Below are positions 10,130-20,000 of a DNA stretch of 28,265 nucleotides, piece after piece. Source of the DNA: Chromera velia. Its lineage: Eukaryota > Sar > Chromeraceae. The notes below the pieces were generated by a model, which saw only the letters and a list, made by a program, of their open reading frames with translations, was not told where the DNA came from and searched no databases. Made by a program: the position numbers and the translations under genes. The stretch lies in NCBI GenBank assembly GCA_018398765.1, contig JAHBMJ010003001.1, forward strand, positions 65,881 through 94,145, written 5' to 3'. Each line of letters starts with the position of its first letter. Within the stretch, counting starts at the first letter, position 1.

Positions 10130-11000
10130 GCATTTTTGGATAAGCTTGATAGTCTGCGCCGCAGGCGCGGATCACTTACGGTGTCTTGAAAGCCAAAGCC
10201 GCATATCTGGAGGGTGTCTTGACCGTGTACGTCGCAAGCATGGACGGTCTCTTGAAAAATGATGCCACAGATAGAGATCATCTTGATTATATTTTTTCAA
10301 GTGGCACTTAGGTTTATACACCCTGTATATTGTCCATTATACGTCTTGTATGTGTTGAATTCAGATGAGATGGTTGGTGGAACTGTGGCAAACGTCAAAA
10401 AGCGATGAACGAACGAAAACAACGGATGAAGATACTCATGAACAACGCCAAGCAATGTGTACAAGACCTTACTTTACCTCCCCAAACTGCCTGAAAAGGC
10501 TACTAGCATAAATAGAACCCCCGCCTACTCCTCCACCTCTTTACTGTACAGGCTACTAAAGAAAGACAACACTGATCAAACTAAGAACTGCTTTAAAGAC
10601 GATCCAATGAACTTCAAAGACAAAGGCAAGCAAACAAACTGCAAAAAGAGTAAAATATTAAAGTGTTGTTTGCCTTGTTTTCGGTTAAAAGCAAAAAGCA
10701 AGAAAAGGCTGCTCTACGAACAAAAAACATGCTGCTAGGAGCTAGAAGAACAAAAAAATTCGAAGAAGGAACAGAACTTCACAATGAACCTCAACTGACA
10801 GATCTTGATGCTGTCTAACAAAGAGTGATAGTCACGACAATTCACTATATATATTACAAGATACACCCAACCTGTTGGGTAAGTGCATATGAGTGCCTCG
10901 AGAGGTTATTTAGGGGGTCGGCCAATTTAATCGATGCATATTATCAGGGGCTTTGGCATGTCTTGCGTGCTCGGACGATCGAGTGGCAGGGGTCACGGTA
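10130..11000. other. No supported gene
   Basis: Near-repeated wording at 10130-10270 (AAAGTTGAAGCCGCAT, AAAGCCAAAGCCGCAT, GTGTCTTGA) suggests a short degenerate tandem repeat. A 93-codon plus ORF at 10457-10738 is rich in Lys, Cys and Thr with no domain or splice sites, and I do not call it a gene. Confidence 0.4.
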
Positions 11001-11180
11001 ATGCTCACACTATCTCCTAGCACACCTGACTAGAGGGGCCGCCGGACCCGGTGAAGGAAGACCTTACACGAATGCTAGGCCTAGGGCTAACAGAACTATA
11101 GGTCAGTACTAGGTTTGCCTAACACTTTATGCCAGATACCGCTTTCCAGGGCTAACGGCCTTCTGCTACTAGTAGGCAGC

Positions 11181-11423
11181 TTAGCACAACATGCTAGCTC
11201 ACCTAGCATATTATGCTAGGTTACCTAGCATGTTGTGCTAAATCATCTAGCACAGCATGCTAGGTCACCTCATATATTACCACCTAGCATAACATGTTAG
11301 GTAATTAGCATGTTAACCTAGCATAACATGCTAGCTCACCTAGCATAATATGCTAGTCATCTAGCACTATATGCATACTATATGCTGGGTTACTTAGCAC
11401 CTAGACTTAGCATAATATGCTAG
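11181..11423. repeat. Array of about nine 17-bp CTAGCA/TGCTAG palindromes
   Basis: Units follow CTAGCAYANNATGCTAG, for example CTAGCATATTATGCTAG at 11203, CTAGCACAGCATGCTAG near 11248 and CTAGCATAATATGCTAG near 11340. They are spaced by about 5-6 bp of the type GTCACCT, giving a period near 22-23 bp in the best part. Looser CTAGCA words continue through 11700-12060. Each unit could form a small cruciform or bind a dimeric protein. Confidence 0.8.
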
Positions 11424-11934
11424 CCACCAGCAACTTAGCTGACATGCCCGGTTACTTAACACAAATGTCAAATGATAAACAGACTGTTGTCAACATGCAT
11501 TTAAAAAGCCATAATAAATGAATTAAGAGGTATTCTTACTCATTTACTTACCTAGCTACTCACCTATTTCAGGTTTGAATCTCGTATATTAGCTATCATC
11601 TCCCCTACTACTATTTAGAGCTCCTCTGCTGAGTCTTCCTCCCCCCCTCTCCCCTCAATCCCTTGATTGGAATCTTTTAGAGTTTTTTAACGTATTTTAG
11701 CATACTCATATTTATTAGATACTCGTATTAAACATCTTAACCTAGCATCTTAGCACCCTTCTTAGCTTCTCAAGAGTTTTGTTAGGTGGTTTAAGACTTA
11801 TGTTAAGCAGTTTAGCGCTTCTCTAAGTAGTTTAGCATCGGATTCCGATGCCAGGAAGCCCACATTTTTCCTAAGTTGGCTAGCATTTCTTCTAGGTTGT
11901 CTAGCAATTCTCCTAGGTTGCCTAGCATAGCATG

Positions 11935-11957
11935 CATGAAAAAACCCTCAATCATCA
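11935..11957 (+). mobile_element. 3' end relic of a non-LTR element
   Basis: The motif ATGAAAAAACCCTCAATCAT matches the 3' terminus of the element inserted at 12118-13094 and another copy at 24076-24093. It is read on the plus strand, so this copy lies opposite the 12118 insertion. How far it extends upstream is unclear. Confidence 0.4.
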
Positions 11958-12104
11958 TTTTCCGTTGCCTAGCATAGCCTAGCACAAAATGCTAGGCAGC
12001 ATAGCACTTATACTAGGTTGCCTAGCACAGACCTATAGGTCATCTTACCCTAGTAGGTCTAACACCTAGTGCTAGGCCTGTACGTGGTACCGCCGCGGGG
12101 CTGG

Positions 12105-12117
12105 CATGGCACTTAGT
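12105..12117. repeat. Left target-site duplication
   Basis: CATGGCACTTAGT occurs here and again at 13095-13107, directly flanking the inserted element. The uninterrupted paralogue near 23017-23029 has one related copy, CGTGGTACTTAGT. Confidence 0.8.
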
Positions 12118-13094
12118 GATGATTGAGGGTTTTTTTATGTATGCCGCGTCCCCATATATGAGAGCGCATGAGAGGTAGATCTAACCTAGTTTGTCAATTT
12201 GTTCTATCCTAAAACTACCAACGACGAAAATAGGCGTGACTTCGATCACTTTGATACAGCTCATCAATTGCGGCTTCACAACAAGTTGGACAATCAAAAG
12301 AGAGAGAAAAGAGACAGAGGGGATGCAGGGCAGAACCGTTGAGACACTTCAGTTTGCTTCACTTCTTTCATTGAAAAAAAGTTACCTTTCTAATCATAAA
12401 GACCTTAATTGTGCAGGGGTGCATCCCGCATGTCTTCCATCCCTCAAAAAAACTCCTACTTTAAACACCTCATCAAAACTCTTTCTTTCAACTCAGTTTC
12501 CCAAACTTTTCTGATTTATTTGCTTGCACTTTTACCCATCCTTCTTTTTTCTTCTCGCATTGCCAAAGAAATTCTTTCAGTTTGCGCCCTCCCGGTCAAA
12601 AGACCCGGAGAACGCGGCCACTTCCCTCTCAAGCAGACCTTCGGGCTAGAAGGGCCCGGACCCCTTGTGCCCCTCCTGCTGTGGATGGAAGACAGAAGGT
12701 TTGCTGTGACAAAACGCTGCAGAGTGTAGGACAAGAGCTTATAGTAGCAGTTTATCAACCTTGCTTGGACTGCTTCGTCTCCCTCCCTACCCTTCACCCT
12801 CCCTACTCCTAACTTTGTCACTTTCTTCAAAAATCTTACTACTCCCTCCCCTGGTCGTCCATAAGTTTCAAAAACAAGCGGCACAAAACGGAAACCGATT
12901 TTATGGCAGATCTCCCCATACCTGTCGTTCTTCACTTTCTCCATTCCCCTCGCTGCTGACCCTGTTGTTTTTGCAAATCGGTGCAGGCGGTTAGCATCGA
13001 TGGAAAATTGATGGGTGACAGTGATATCGGCGAGCACTGTGTCTCCGGACGGGAGGCCCGCGAGAAAATCAAGGCGTTTCTATCTCTCTTCAAC
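12118..13094 (-). mobile_element. 5'-truncated non-LTR retrotransposon insertion
   Basis: This 977-bp segment is flanked by 13-bp direct repeats and is absent from the paralogous copy at 22989-23301, which gives the empty site. It runs on the minus strand: the truncated 5' end is at 13094, the coding remnant ends at 12516, about 400 bp of 3' UTR follow, and the element ends AAAAAAACCCTCAATCATC at 12118. Loss of the 5' end plus a target-site duplication is the hallmark of target-primed reverse transcription. There is no poly(A) tail; instead the end is a fixed CCCTCAATCATC-type motif. Confidence 0.8.
12516..13079 (-). pseudogene. C-terminal part of a retrotransposon reverse-transcriptase polyprotein
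   Basis: The frame is open from just after TAG 13080-13082 to the stop at 12516. It contains LPSGDTVLADITVTHQFSI, then a basic segment with AARGMEKVKNDRYGEICHKI, then FRFVPLVFETYGRPGEGVV. A D[IV]TVxH block, then Ala/Lys-rich spacing, then F.P.V.E.(Y/F)GR is, to my knowledge, the pattern found in the C-terminal region of many non-LTR element proteins, after the reverse transcriptase. No start codon or polymerase domain is present because the insertion is 5'-truncated. The last 60 codons are Arg/Pro-rich. Confidence 0.55.
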
Positions 13095-13107
13095 CATGGC
13101 ACTTAGT
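13095..13107. repeat. Right target-site duplication
   Basis: Second perfect copy of CATGGCACTTAGT. After it, the sequence of the repeat element resumes (CACTTAATGG, compared with TACTTAATGG in copy 2). Confidence 0.8.
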
Positions 13108-13682
13108 CACTTAATGGGCTGCTTGCATGGAGTTGGGCGCAGGATCGATGAGCGTGTGCGTCTGTGTACGTCTGTGCACTGATTGATACTTGCAATAAAG
13201 CATGCGTTTTATAGCTAAGTATGAGAAGGTCTGAAAGCAGTGTGATAATCATACTGTGATTAGCATAAGTGGTTGTTGTCAAAACTCTAAGATGGAACTC
13301 TCTCTATAAACGGCTGATCGAGAATATTTCTGTCTAGCCCACTATACTGCTAGCATCATGATTACTTAGTCTCGTACGCACACAGCTTACAGTTTGGTTA
13401 GCAGAGTGTTTGGCAACACAAGGTGGCATTCTTTCATATTGGGATATAGGATCGTAATTAAATTAATCCCCCTAGTCAACCATAGGAAGCCTTCTTGGGG
13501 GTACTTTTTGCCCCCCTAAAGCGGCGCATTTCCGCAAAAAACTTGTTCTTATAATTAGTAAGGAGTTAGAAGTTAAAACTTTGTGTAAGAAGACGTTGTA
13601 ACAATAGAAAAAGAACTATAGAACAGTTTTTTTATATCATTTCTAGAAACATAGGCTACCATACAAATTTTTTGATTTTTGA

Positions 13683-13827
13683 ACTTCTGAACCTCGAGGG
13701 GGGGGGAAAGTTCGACCTAACTCGAGGTCCCTGACCCAAAACAGTCAAGAAACGTGTTCTGTAACTGTTTTAGGTCAGGGACCTCGAGTTGGGTCGGACA
13801 ACCCCCCCCCCCTCAAGGTTCAGAAGT
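13683..13827. repeat. Long fold-back (inverted repeat, about 63-bp arms, 19-bp loop)
   Basis: The left arm (13683-13745) and right arm (13764-13827) are near-perfect reverse complements apart from G/C-run length and a few substitutions. Both include ACTTCTGAACCT, a poly-G/poly-C run and CGAGGTCCCTGACC. A third ACTTCTGAACCTT at 13831 and TCCTGAACCT near 14045 suggest neighbouring degraded copies. No ORF is present. It resembles a fold-back or MITE-like element, or could yield a hairpin RNA if transcribed. Confidence 0.75.
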
Positions 13828-14096
13828 CCGCACTTCTGAACCTTGGGCAAGGGGGGTCAAACCCCCCCGCCGCCAGGTCCAAACATGGGCTCATCATGGG
13901 TCCGGAAGGCGCCACCACGGGGCCAGAGGGGGTGGCAGCACCCGGACCCTTCGACACACGCAGCCGACTTTGCCTTTGTCGGCCAATAATCGGGTCTGAA
14001 GTTTTTTTTCCATCTTGAAGGTCCACAGGTTCAAAACTGCGGAATCCTGAACCTCTAAGCAAACGGACTTTTCCCACATAAATGTTGCCATAAAAA

Positions 14097-14147
14097 ACGC
14101 TCTGTCAGATGTTTTCTGACAGTTTTAGAAGATGTCTGACAGAGCGT
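14097..14147. repeat. Hairpin with a perfect 13-bp stem
   Basis: ACGCTCTGTCAGA at 14097-14109 pairs with TCTGACAGAGCGT at 14135-14147. A third TCTGACAG sits in the loop, so alternative pairing is possible. The hairpin lies 40 bp upstream of the acceptor at 14188. It may be a further fold-back relic. Confidence 0.7.
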
Positions 14148-14188
14148 TTTCTCGGTTTTGACTTTTTTTTTCGGGAGTGCACTTTCAG

Positions 14189-15235
14189 GGCTCTGGAGGA
14201 GATGGCTATAACAACTGTTGCTGGGTCACCTCGGGTCGGCACGAAGTGGAGCTTGGAGGTGGGTCCAGTGAACACCAGCCATCTTAGTCTTGTTTCCAAC
14301 GTCTTTCTGCTTGCTGCTTCTCCTCCTGTTCAAGCGGGGAAGGGCTGCTAGCCGTATCTAGGTATTAAAGTACTGCTGCCCTCATCGCTCTCCTTACTCT
14401 TTCCTTGCAGGTCACAGTCTTAGGAGCCCCGGGGTCAACCCCCAGGTCAGCCTGTCTGGACCCGCTGCTTTTTAGGCTCTTGGTTTTGTCCTTGGGACCT
14501 TGTGCGTGCAGAATAAGCTAGACAAAAGTGCTTCCGTGACTGCACAAAGCGTGAATGCCTGTCCCTCCGTGTTTGCAGGTGTTGGTGGACGGAGACTTGG
14601 GAATACCTGTAGGTCAGTTAAGGAAGCGCGGCTTGCTCTCTCGCTTCATATGATGATTTGCTTAGCATCCAGCTTCTTTGTCCTGCTAGGAGCTTGACAG
14701 AAATGCACAAGGGAGGTCACTTAGAGAGGGTCGATGGAGAGTCTGCTGGAGCCTCCATTTTTTGACCGCCTCTTCTGAAACTTTGCACAGCTCTCAGTCG
14801 TGCCAGACATTTTTCCACCCAGACCAATCGCTCAGCTTTCATGCATTTGAATGTCTTCCACTTGCTCCGTGTGTGTCAGTCTTTCAAAGCGGTCCATACT
14901 CTCCCGACGCAAGTGCTACTTACTCGTTCATCCTTTCTCATTTGTGGCACTCCGTACTGGTCTCCCTTTAAACATCTGGATCTACCTACAGACCTGTCCT
15001 TCTTTTTCACAGTTTTTCATTGACATACGCAGAACGATTTGCAAGCTTTTATGCCGTGTAGTGTGAGTTCTTTGTGAATAGAATTATGTTGTCTCTGTGC
15101 TCTGTTCTTTGGAATCCTCTCCGACCCCTGCTGACCGCCTCCTGTCCGGTCTGACCAGCCTAGCTGTGAAGCCTCTTTCCTGTACTATTTCCCTTGCAGA
15201 AGAAGCAATTCTTTGTACTTGATTGGCAGCGCTAA
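14189..15235 (+). CDS. Last exons of an unrecognised gene (5' exons not identified)
   Basis: Exons: 14189-14258 (acceptor actttcag, donor GTGGGT), 14411-14445 (acceptor ccttgcag, donor GTCAGC), 14579-14608 (gtttgcag, GTAGGT), 15013-15057 (tttttcacag, GTAGTG) and 15200-15235 (cccttgcag) ending in TAA. Phases chain as 0/1, 1/0, 0/0, 0/0, 0. The product reads SGGDGYNNCCWVTSGRHEVE, then GGHSLRSPGVNPQ, VLVDGDLGIP, FFIDIRRTICKLLCR and KKQFFVLDWQR. I do not recognise the family. A donor at 14434 instead of 14446 would also keep frame. The first exon listed starts in phase 0 after an acceptor, so upstream exons exist, either in the repeat-filled region or beyond it. AATAAA at 15458-15463 may be the poly(A) signal. 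Confidence 0.5.
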
Positions 15236-16810
15236 ACGTTGCTGTTGAGCGTATCCATTAGTGTTGTGTCTGTGTATTTCTTTCTAGGTAACATTCACTA
15301 ACTTCCACATGCCGCGGTGATCGTAATTTTTCTCACCATGCACCTTAGCTAATCAACCAGCCTTTTGAGCACATTTGGGCAGATTCGCACAGAAGTAACG
15401 ATTTTAAATGCTCTAAAAAACTTTAGATTGCTTTAAGTAACCTAGTTTTTACTTTATAATAAAGCTAAAATATAGTAAATTTAAAAGTCACTTTGAATTC
15501 CACTAAGTCCTACTTTGGAGTCCACTCTGTTCTCTCTATACATCCCGACTGTCTTGTCTCTCTATGATAGGAATGTCATTAAGTTATGGGGGGTTAAGGC
15601 AGTTGAGATGGAAAGAAAAGAAGAAAAAAGAAAAAGGGGAAGTAGAAGGAAGGAGATGGGATGAGAGGTGATTGCCGAAGAGAAGAGATACAAGCACAAA
15701 AGAGAAGAGGCAATGTCGAGAAGAAAAGAAGTCTTGGTCTCGGTCTCGGTAGACTTTCGTCCACCACGGGGCTGTGGCTATCCACTGGGATACACTCCTC
15801 CGGAGTCAGTCCCATACCCCATATGCATATCTGCTCCCCCTTCCACTGGGGTAGTCTAGAAAAACTTCAGTTGTGTAGGATGTCAAATCTACTTCCCTGA
15901 CTACACCTCTTCCCCTCACCCCTGCCTCTTCCACATGACAGTTCTATCTGACTATCACTGCCTTGAAGCCCACCCTGCTTTATGACCTGAGAGCCTGAGA
16001 TGGTGCTGTCATGTTTGAGGTCTCTCCCGCCTCTCCCCTCTCAGCCGTCTGTTGTGCACCATATCCAGCCCTGGACTAACCATTCGACTGAGTCTGATGT
16101 TCCATCAGTCGCCGCGGCACTGTAGAGCACCCCCACCCCCCCATCCATCACCACCCTTTCCTTTTCTCTTATATTTCTCTCTTCCCCCATCTCTTCCTTT
16201 CTCTTTCTCTCTTTTCTTTCTCTTCATCCTGCCCAAAGAAAACTAGACCTGCTGCTTGGTACCTTTAATTACGATCCCAAGCCCGCCAGTGGTTCCTCCT
16301 TTCCGAACCCCCTCAGCATGTCAGCGGTTCCCTCCTTACATCTCATTCCCTTCCCCCTCACCCATACCCTAACTATACCACTGACATGCTATACAGACCA
16401 CCGCTTTGTCAATCACAGCGGTCTGCAGCCAGGAAAAAACTTCCTCTTTCGAGCAGTGAGGGAGAAAACCTAGCTTTTCCTTCCCCTTTTTAGCTCTTCC
16501 CACTCCTTATTTCCGTTTGGTCAGTTTCCCTTCTTCCTTTCCTTTCCCACCCTTTCTGACCAGAACAAGAGCCAGGGAAGGTTTGACAGTCATTTCTAGC
16601 CCGGTCTTATGACACACCAGCCTGCTTAACTGTCACAGCCGACCGAAAACTTCCGATTTAGTACTCAGAAGAAACAATCGCCGAATTCTTGGCGCTACGC
16701 GGTGACTTGGTGACCCTCCGTTTCCTTATCTCTCTGCATTTCTTCTTTTTCTTTCCCCTCGCAGCGCCTCAGGGGAAAACCTCCAGGGACACGGAGGGAA
16801 AAACCCCTGA
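15236..16810. other. No supported gene
   Basis: AT-rich DNA to about 15560, then C/T-rich DNA. A plus ORF at 15668-15859 contains RPPRGCGYPLGYTPPESVPY, but it has no acceptor or donor that would make it an exon. The acceptor-like cccctcgcag before 16765 leads into a GA-repeat frame without a nearby donor. Confidence 0.5.
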
Positions 16811-16812
16811 TT

Positions 16813-16889
16813 GAAGAAAGAGAGAAAGAAAGAAAGAAAAAAAGAAAGAAAGGAAGGAAAGGAAGGAAGGAAGGAAGAAAGAAAGAAAA

Positions 16890-16940
<51 letters not shown>

Positions 16941-17043
16941 AAGAAAGAGACAGAAAAGAAAAGAAAGAAAAAAAGAAAAAAAAAAAAAAAGAAGGAAAGA
17001 AAGAAAGAAAGAGAGGGAGAGAGAGAGAAAGAGAGAGAGAGAG

Positions 17044-17082
<39 letters not shown>

Positions 17083-17220
17083 AAAAGGGAGAAAAAGAAA
17101 GAAAGAAAAAAAGAAAGAAAGAAAGAAAAAAGGGGGGTAAGGAGGGAAGAAAGAAAGATAGAAAGACAGAAAATAAAGGAAGAATAGAGAAAATCAACAC
17201 AAAGAAACAGAAAAGGAAAA
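16813..17220. repeat. (GAAA)n/(GA)n microsatellite tract
   Basis: About 400 bp of almost pure purine on the plus strand, built of GAAA, GGAA and GA units with an A-run near 16975-16990. All ORFs here (poly Lys/Arg/Glu, or Phe/Ser/Leu on the other strand) are repeat artefacts. Confidence 0.95.
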
Positions 17221-17372
17221 AGATAGTTATAAACATCCCGATACAACTCGATCTTGGTTCGATTTCTCTCTTAATCGCTCTTCATACGCCTCTCTACCCT
17301 AACCTTGACCTCAAATGTGACAGTCTTGAGAGAACTGCAAGGAGAACCCAGGGAAATGGAAGAGGGTAAAGC

Positions 17373-17374
<2 letters not shown>

Positions 17375-17414
<40 letters not shown>

Positions 17415-17530
17415 GAAAGAGAGAGAGAAAGCGAGAGAGAGAGAGAGAGAGAGAGAAAGGGAGAGAGAGAGGGAGAGCGAGAGAGAGATAGATAGAGATA
17501 GAGAGAGAGAGAGAGAGCGCGCGAGAGAGC
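17375..17530. repeat. (GA)n microsatellite
   Basis: Long GA run with GAAA and GATA variants at the outer end of the second LINE 3' copy. It probably grew from the element's 3' tail. Confidence 0.9.
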
Positions 17531-17938
17531 AGGAGAGAAAAAATAAACGTGTGGCAGCCATAAGCATCCCCTTACGGGGTCTTACTTTCCCCCCCCTTTT
17601 TTTTTTGCACTCTCCCACCCAGGCCACCCTGAGCTCATCTCCCAAGGGAAAGAAAGTAAGAACGAAGGACGAAAAAAAAGAGAGAAAGCAAGAAGGAACG
17701 AAAGAAATAAAAAAATAGGAAGAAAAGAAAGTAAACCAGTGACCCTGCTGCCCTGCATTCAATCGGCTTTGAGAGCGAAGGGGACTAGAAAAGGAGGGAC
17801 AGAAGCAATGAAAGAAAGAAAGAATGAAGAAAGGGGAGGTTCACCAAAGAGAGGGAGGAGAGCTGAGAAGGACTCCGCGATAGGCTTTCTATTCTCCATT
17901 TATTTGTTTGGCAATGGCTGTTGTCTCCCTGCTTTTGC

Positions 17939-17977
<39 letters not shown>

Positions 17978-18370
17978 CAAGAGAGCGGGAGAGAAAAAGT
18001 AAAGGTCTGTCAGCCACAAGCATCCCCTTACGGGGTCTTACTTTCCCCCGTTTTTTTCCCTGCACTCTCCCACCGTGAGCTCATCTCCCGAAGGAAAGAA
18101 ATTAGGAATGAAGAACGGGAGAAAAGAGAGAAAGCAAGAAAGAACGAAAGAAATAGGGAAAACAGGAAGAAAAGAAAGTAAACCAGCGATCCTGCAGCCC
18201 TGCATTCAATCAGCTTTCAGAGCGAAGGAAACGAGAAAAGGAAGGACAGAGTGAATAAGGGGAAGGTTCACCGAAGAGAGGGAGAAGAGCCAAGAAGGAC
18301 TCCGCGATGGGCTTTCTATTCTTCCTCTATTTGTTTGGTAATGGCTGTTGTCCCCTTGCTTTTGCCAGCT
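17506..18370. repeat. Tandem duplication (about 430-455 bp) of the LINE 3' end
   Basis: 17506-17940 repeats as 17965-18370. Both contain CATCCCCTTACGGGGTCTTAC (17565 and 18021), AGTAAACCAG...CCTGCATTCAAT (17730 and 18177) and TTGTTTGG.AATGGCTGTTG (17904 and 18331). The shorter copy also encodes the final RNase H residues GRQQPLPNK and its stop. The GA run at 17939-17970 lies at the junction. Confidence 0.85.
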
Positions 18371-18866
18371 GGTCGGCTTTCTCATTCCCTTCTTCTTTAT
18401 TGTGCGCTTTCACCCATTCTAAGTGAATCTTCCCCGGTGCTCTCCTTTGTTATTTTTCCATTTTATTGTACAACTTTCGGATCAGATCTTGATTCTTTAT
18501 ATGCCCCCCCCCCAGTCTTTTCCATCCTTCTCGAATCCACCTCGGGATATACTCTGTTATCGCTTTTTTTGCATATTCTGAATCTGTTTTTATTGTTAAC
18601 TCTGCTGCTTTATAGTGTTCTTCTGCCTGGTCTACTGCCTCAATAATTGCTATCAACTCTGCTCTATTGTTTGACTGTTCTCCTCTCAATCGCTTACTTA
18701 TGTTCAATGGGTGCCCTTTCCCCCAATACACCCCGTAGCCTGCCTTTGCTCCCTCCTTTCCGTTCCTTTCTGCTGATCCATCTGTGTAAACTACTATCTT
18801 TTTCTCTCTGCCTAACCTTGGCACTCCCAAAGGCTGCTCACTTTGTGCTCCTCCATTTGAACCCAT
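18327..18866 (-). pseudogene. LINE RNase H domain
   Basis: RNase HI fold signatures: IVVYTDGSAERN (first Asp), NNRAELIAIIEAV (Glu), TIKTDSEYAKKAI (Asp), then TAA at 18450-18452, then in the same frame LEWVKAHNKEEGNEKADQL with the final His and Asp, ending KARGQQPLPNK and TAG at 18327-18329. All four catalytic carboxylates and the His survive, so a single nonsense change separates the last motif. The frame continues directly from the zinc-knuckle region across TAA 18870-18872, which implies the original protein was one polyprotein. Confidence 0.85.
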
Positions 18867-18869
18867 CCT

Positions 18870-20000
18870 TTAAACCATCCCTGCTTTTCCTTTTCCTCTT
18901 ACTGTAAGCATCAAAACTCCCCTCATGTCCCCCAATTTCATGGCTGACGCTGACGGGCCATCGTTTTTCTTTTTTGTTGCTCTCTCGTTCTCTTTTTGTT
19001 CTGAATCACTCTCTCCTTCTTTCCCTTCCATTTTAGATTCATCTTCTATTTCTTTATGCTCTCTTTCTTTTCGACCTCTCTTTTTTCCTTTGTCATCTTG
19101 AGAGTCTTGTTTCCCATATGTCTTGCCCCAATTGCCCCATCCACACTTCTGTGCCAGTTTTTCTTCTATTCTCTCCAATGCGCTTGCCACCACTTTGATT
19201 TGTCTCTTCAGTAGTGGGACAAGAATTCTGACATATTCTATTTCAGCCAGATCTTTCGTTTGTGTCGCAAATCCTCTTACCTTCTCATCTTTTTTCAATT
19301 CCTGCCATACTCTTTCTCTTTCTGCCTTCATCTCTTCACATTCAATCAGTGCATGCAATTCATCTCCTATGGGCGCTGTTTCTGTTGAACCCCTCTTCTC
19401 TATTTCTTCTCTGCAAAAAGGACATCTACTTTCTTCATCAGTCAATTCCTTTCCTTCGAACTTCGCTTTACACCGCGCTGTCTGGCAGTTCCCTAACCTA
19501 AAGAGTAAGATTGCTTTCCTTTGCTTAAATGAAAGCGTTCGGTCTGTCAAGTAGGGCTGCGGTGTTGGTTTGTCAAATTTTTGCCACTTTTCATGTCTCC
19601 AAACTAACCTCGTCAGTCTCAGTCCTGATCTATCTGTCTTGTGCACTTCATGTAGTCATTCTGTCTTTAAGAGCTTCTGTCTCTCTTTTTCCTTTTCCCA
19701 AGGTTGATTTCTTGTTGCCTCTTCCCATAAGCTTCTCTGCATTCCCCCCTCTACTGACAAAATGAAGCTTCCTCCCCACTCTGGTGTTTCTGTTGTATCA
19801 TTTCCTTCCTCATTTCCTCCTGTTAATTTAGGTAATTTAAATACCCCCTCTTGTTCTATCCCCAGCACGTCATAACACTTTTCCAAATACTGTACATATT
19901 CTTCTTTCTCCTTTTTTCCCGTGATTTCTACCAGCTCTTCCATCACTTTCCTTGTCAGGTCATGTCCCTCTCTCTGCACTACCTTCCATATATATTGCAG
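18870..20000 (-). pseudogene. LINE C-terminal region with zinc knuckle
   Basis: After the frameshift the frame runs VVQREGHDLTRKVM through KLLKTE, meets TGA at 19656-19658, continues LHEVHKTDRSGLRLTRLVW and ends at TAA 18870-18872. A zinc-binding segment reads CPFC, then DELHALIEC (CxxC...H....C), after a conserved-looking QRKAILLFRLGNCQTARCKA. This arrangement is usual downstream of the polymerase in many non-LTR elements. The last 70 residues are Lys/Glu-rich. Confidence 0.7.

Larger units (their letters stand above)
11002..13391 (+). mobile_element. Palindrome-rich repeat element, copy 1 (interrupted)
   Basis: Its first 47 bp (11002-11048) match the end of copy 2 (23346-23392) in inverted orientation with two mismatches. 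The match continues with gaps to about 11122. The right part (12076-12117 and 13095-13391) matches 22989-23301 in direct orientation at roughly 90% identity by eye. Without the 977-bp insertion the element is about 1.4 kb. No ORF belongs to it, so it looks non-autonomous. The inverted terminal sequence suggests a DNA transposon, but this copy's right terminus is missing or diverges after 13391. Confidence 0.55.

Noticed and set aside
10457-10738. 93-codon Lys/Cys-rich ORF
   Set aside because: AT-rich stretch with no domain, splice site or neighbouring exon; could be chance.
11181-11423. CRISPR-like array
   Set aside because: The repeats are palindromic 17-mers with spacers of only about 5-6 bp in a eukaryotic genome; no cas genes and no unique spacers of the usual size.
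11935-12145. 210-bp MITE with inverted AAACCCTCAATCATCA ends
   Set aside because: The ends are better explained as two oppositely oriented retroelement 3' termini: the right one belongs to the 977-bp insertion with its own target duplication.
16765-17133. Possible exon after cccctcgcag reading RLRGKPPGTRREKPLIE
   Set aside because: No donor occurs before the GA repeat. The only GT donor-like site is at the far end of the repeat.
16695-17246. Ser/Phe/Leu-rich and Lys/Arg/Glu-rich ORFs
   Set aside because: They are translations of GA/GAAA microsatellite.
17250-17262. tRNA T-arm-like GGTTCGATT
   Set aside because: No matching D-arm, anticodon arm or acceptor stem could be found around it. No tRNA or rRNA gene was seen in the window.
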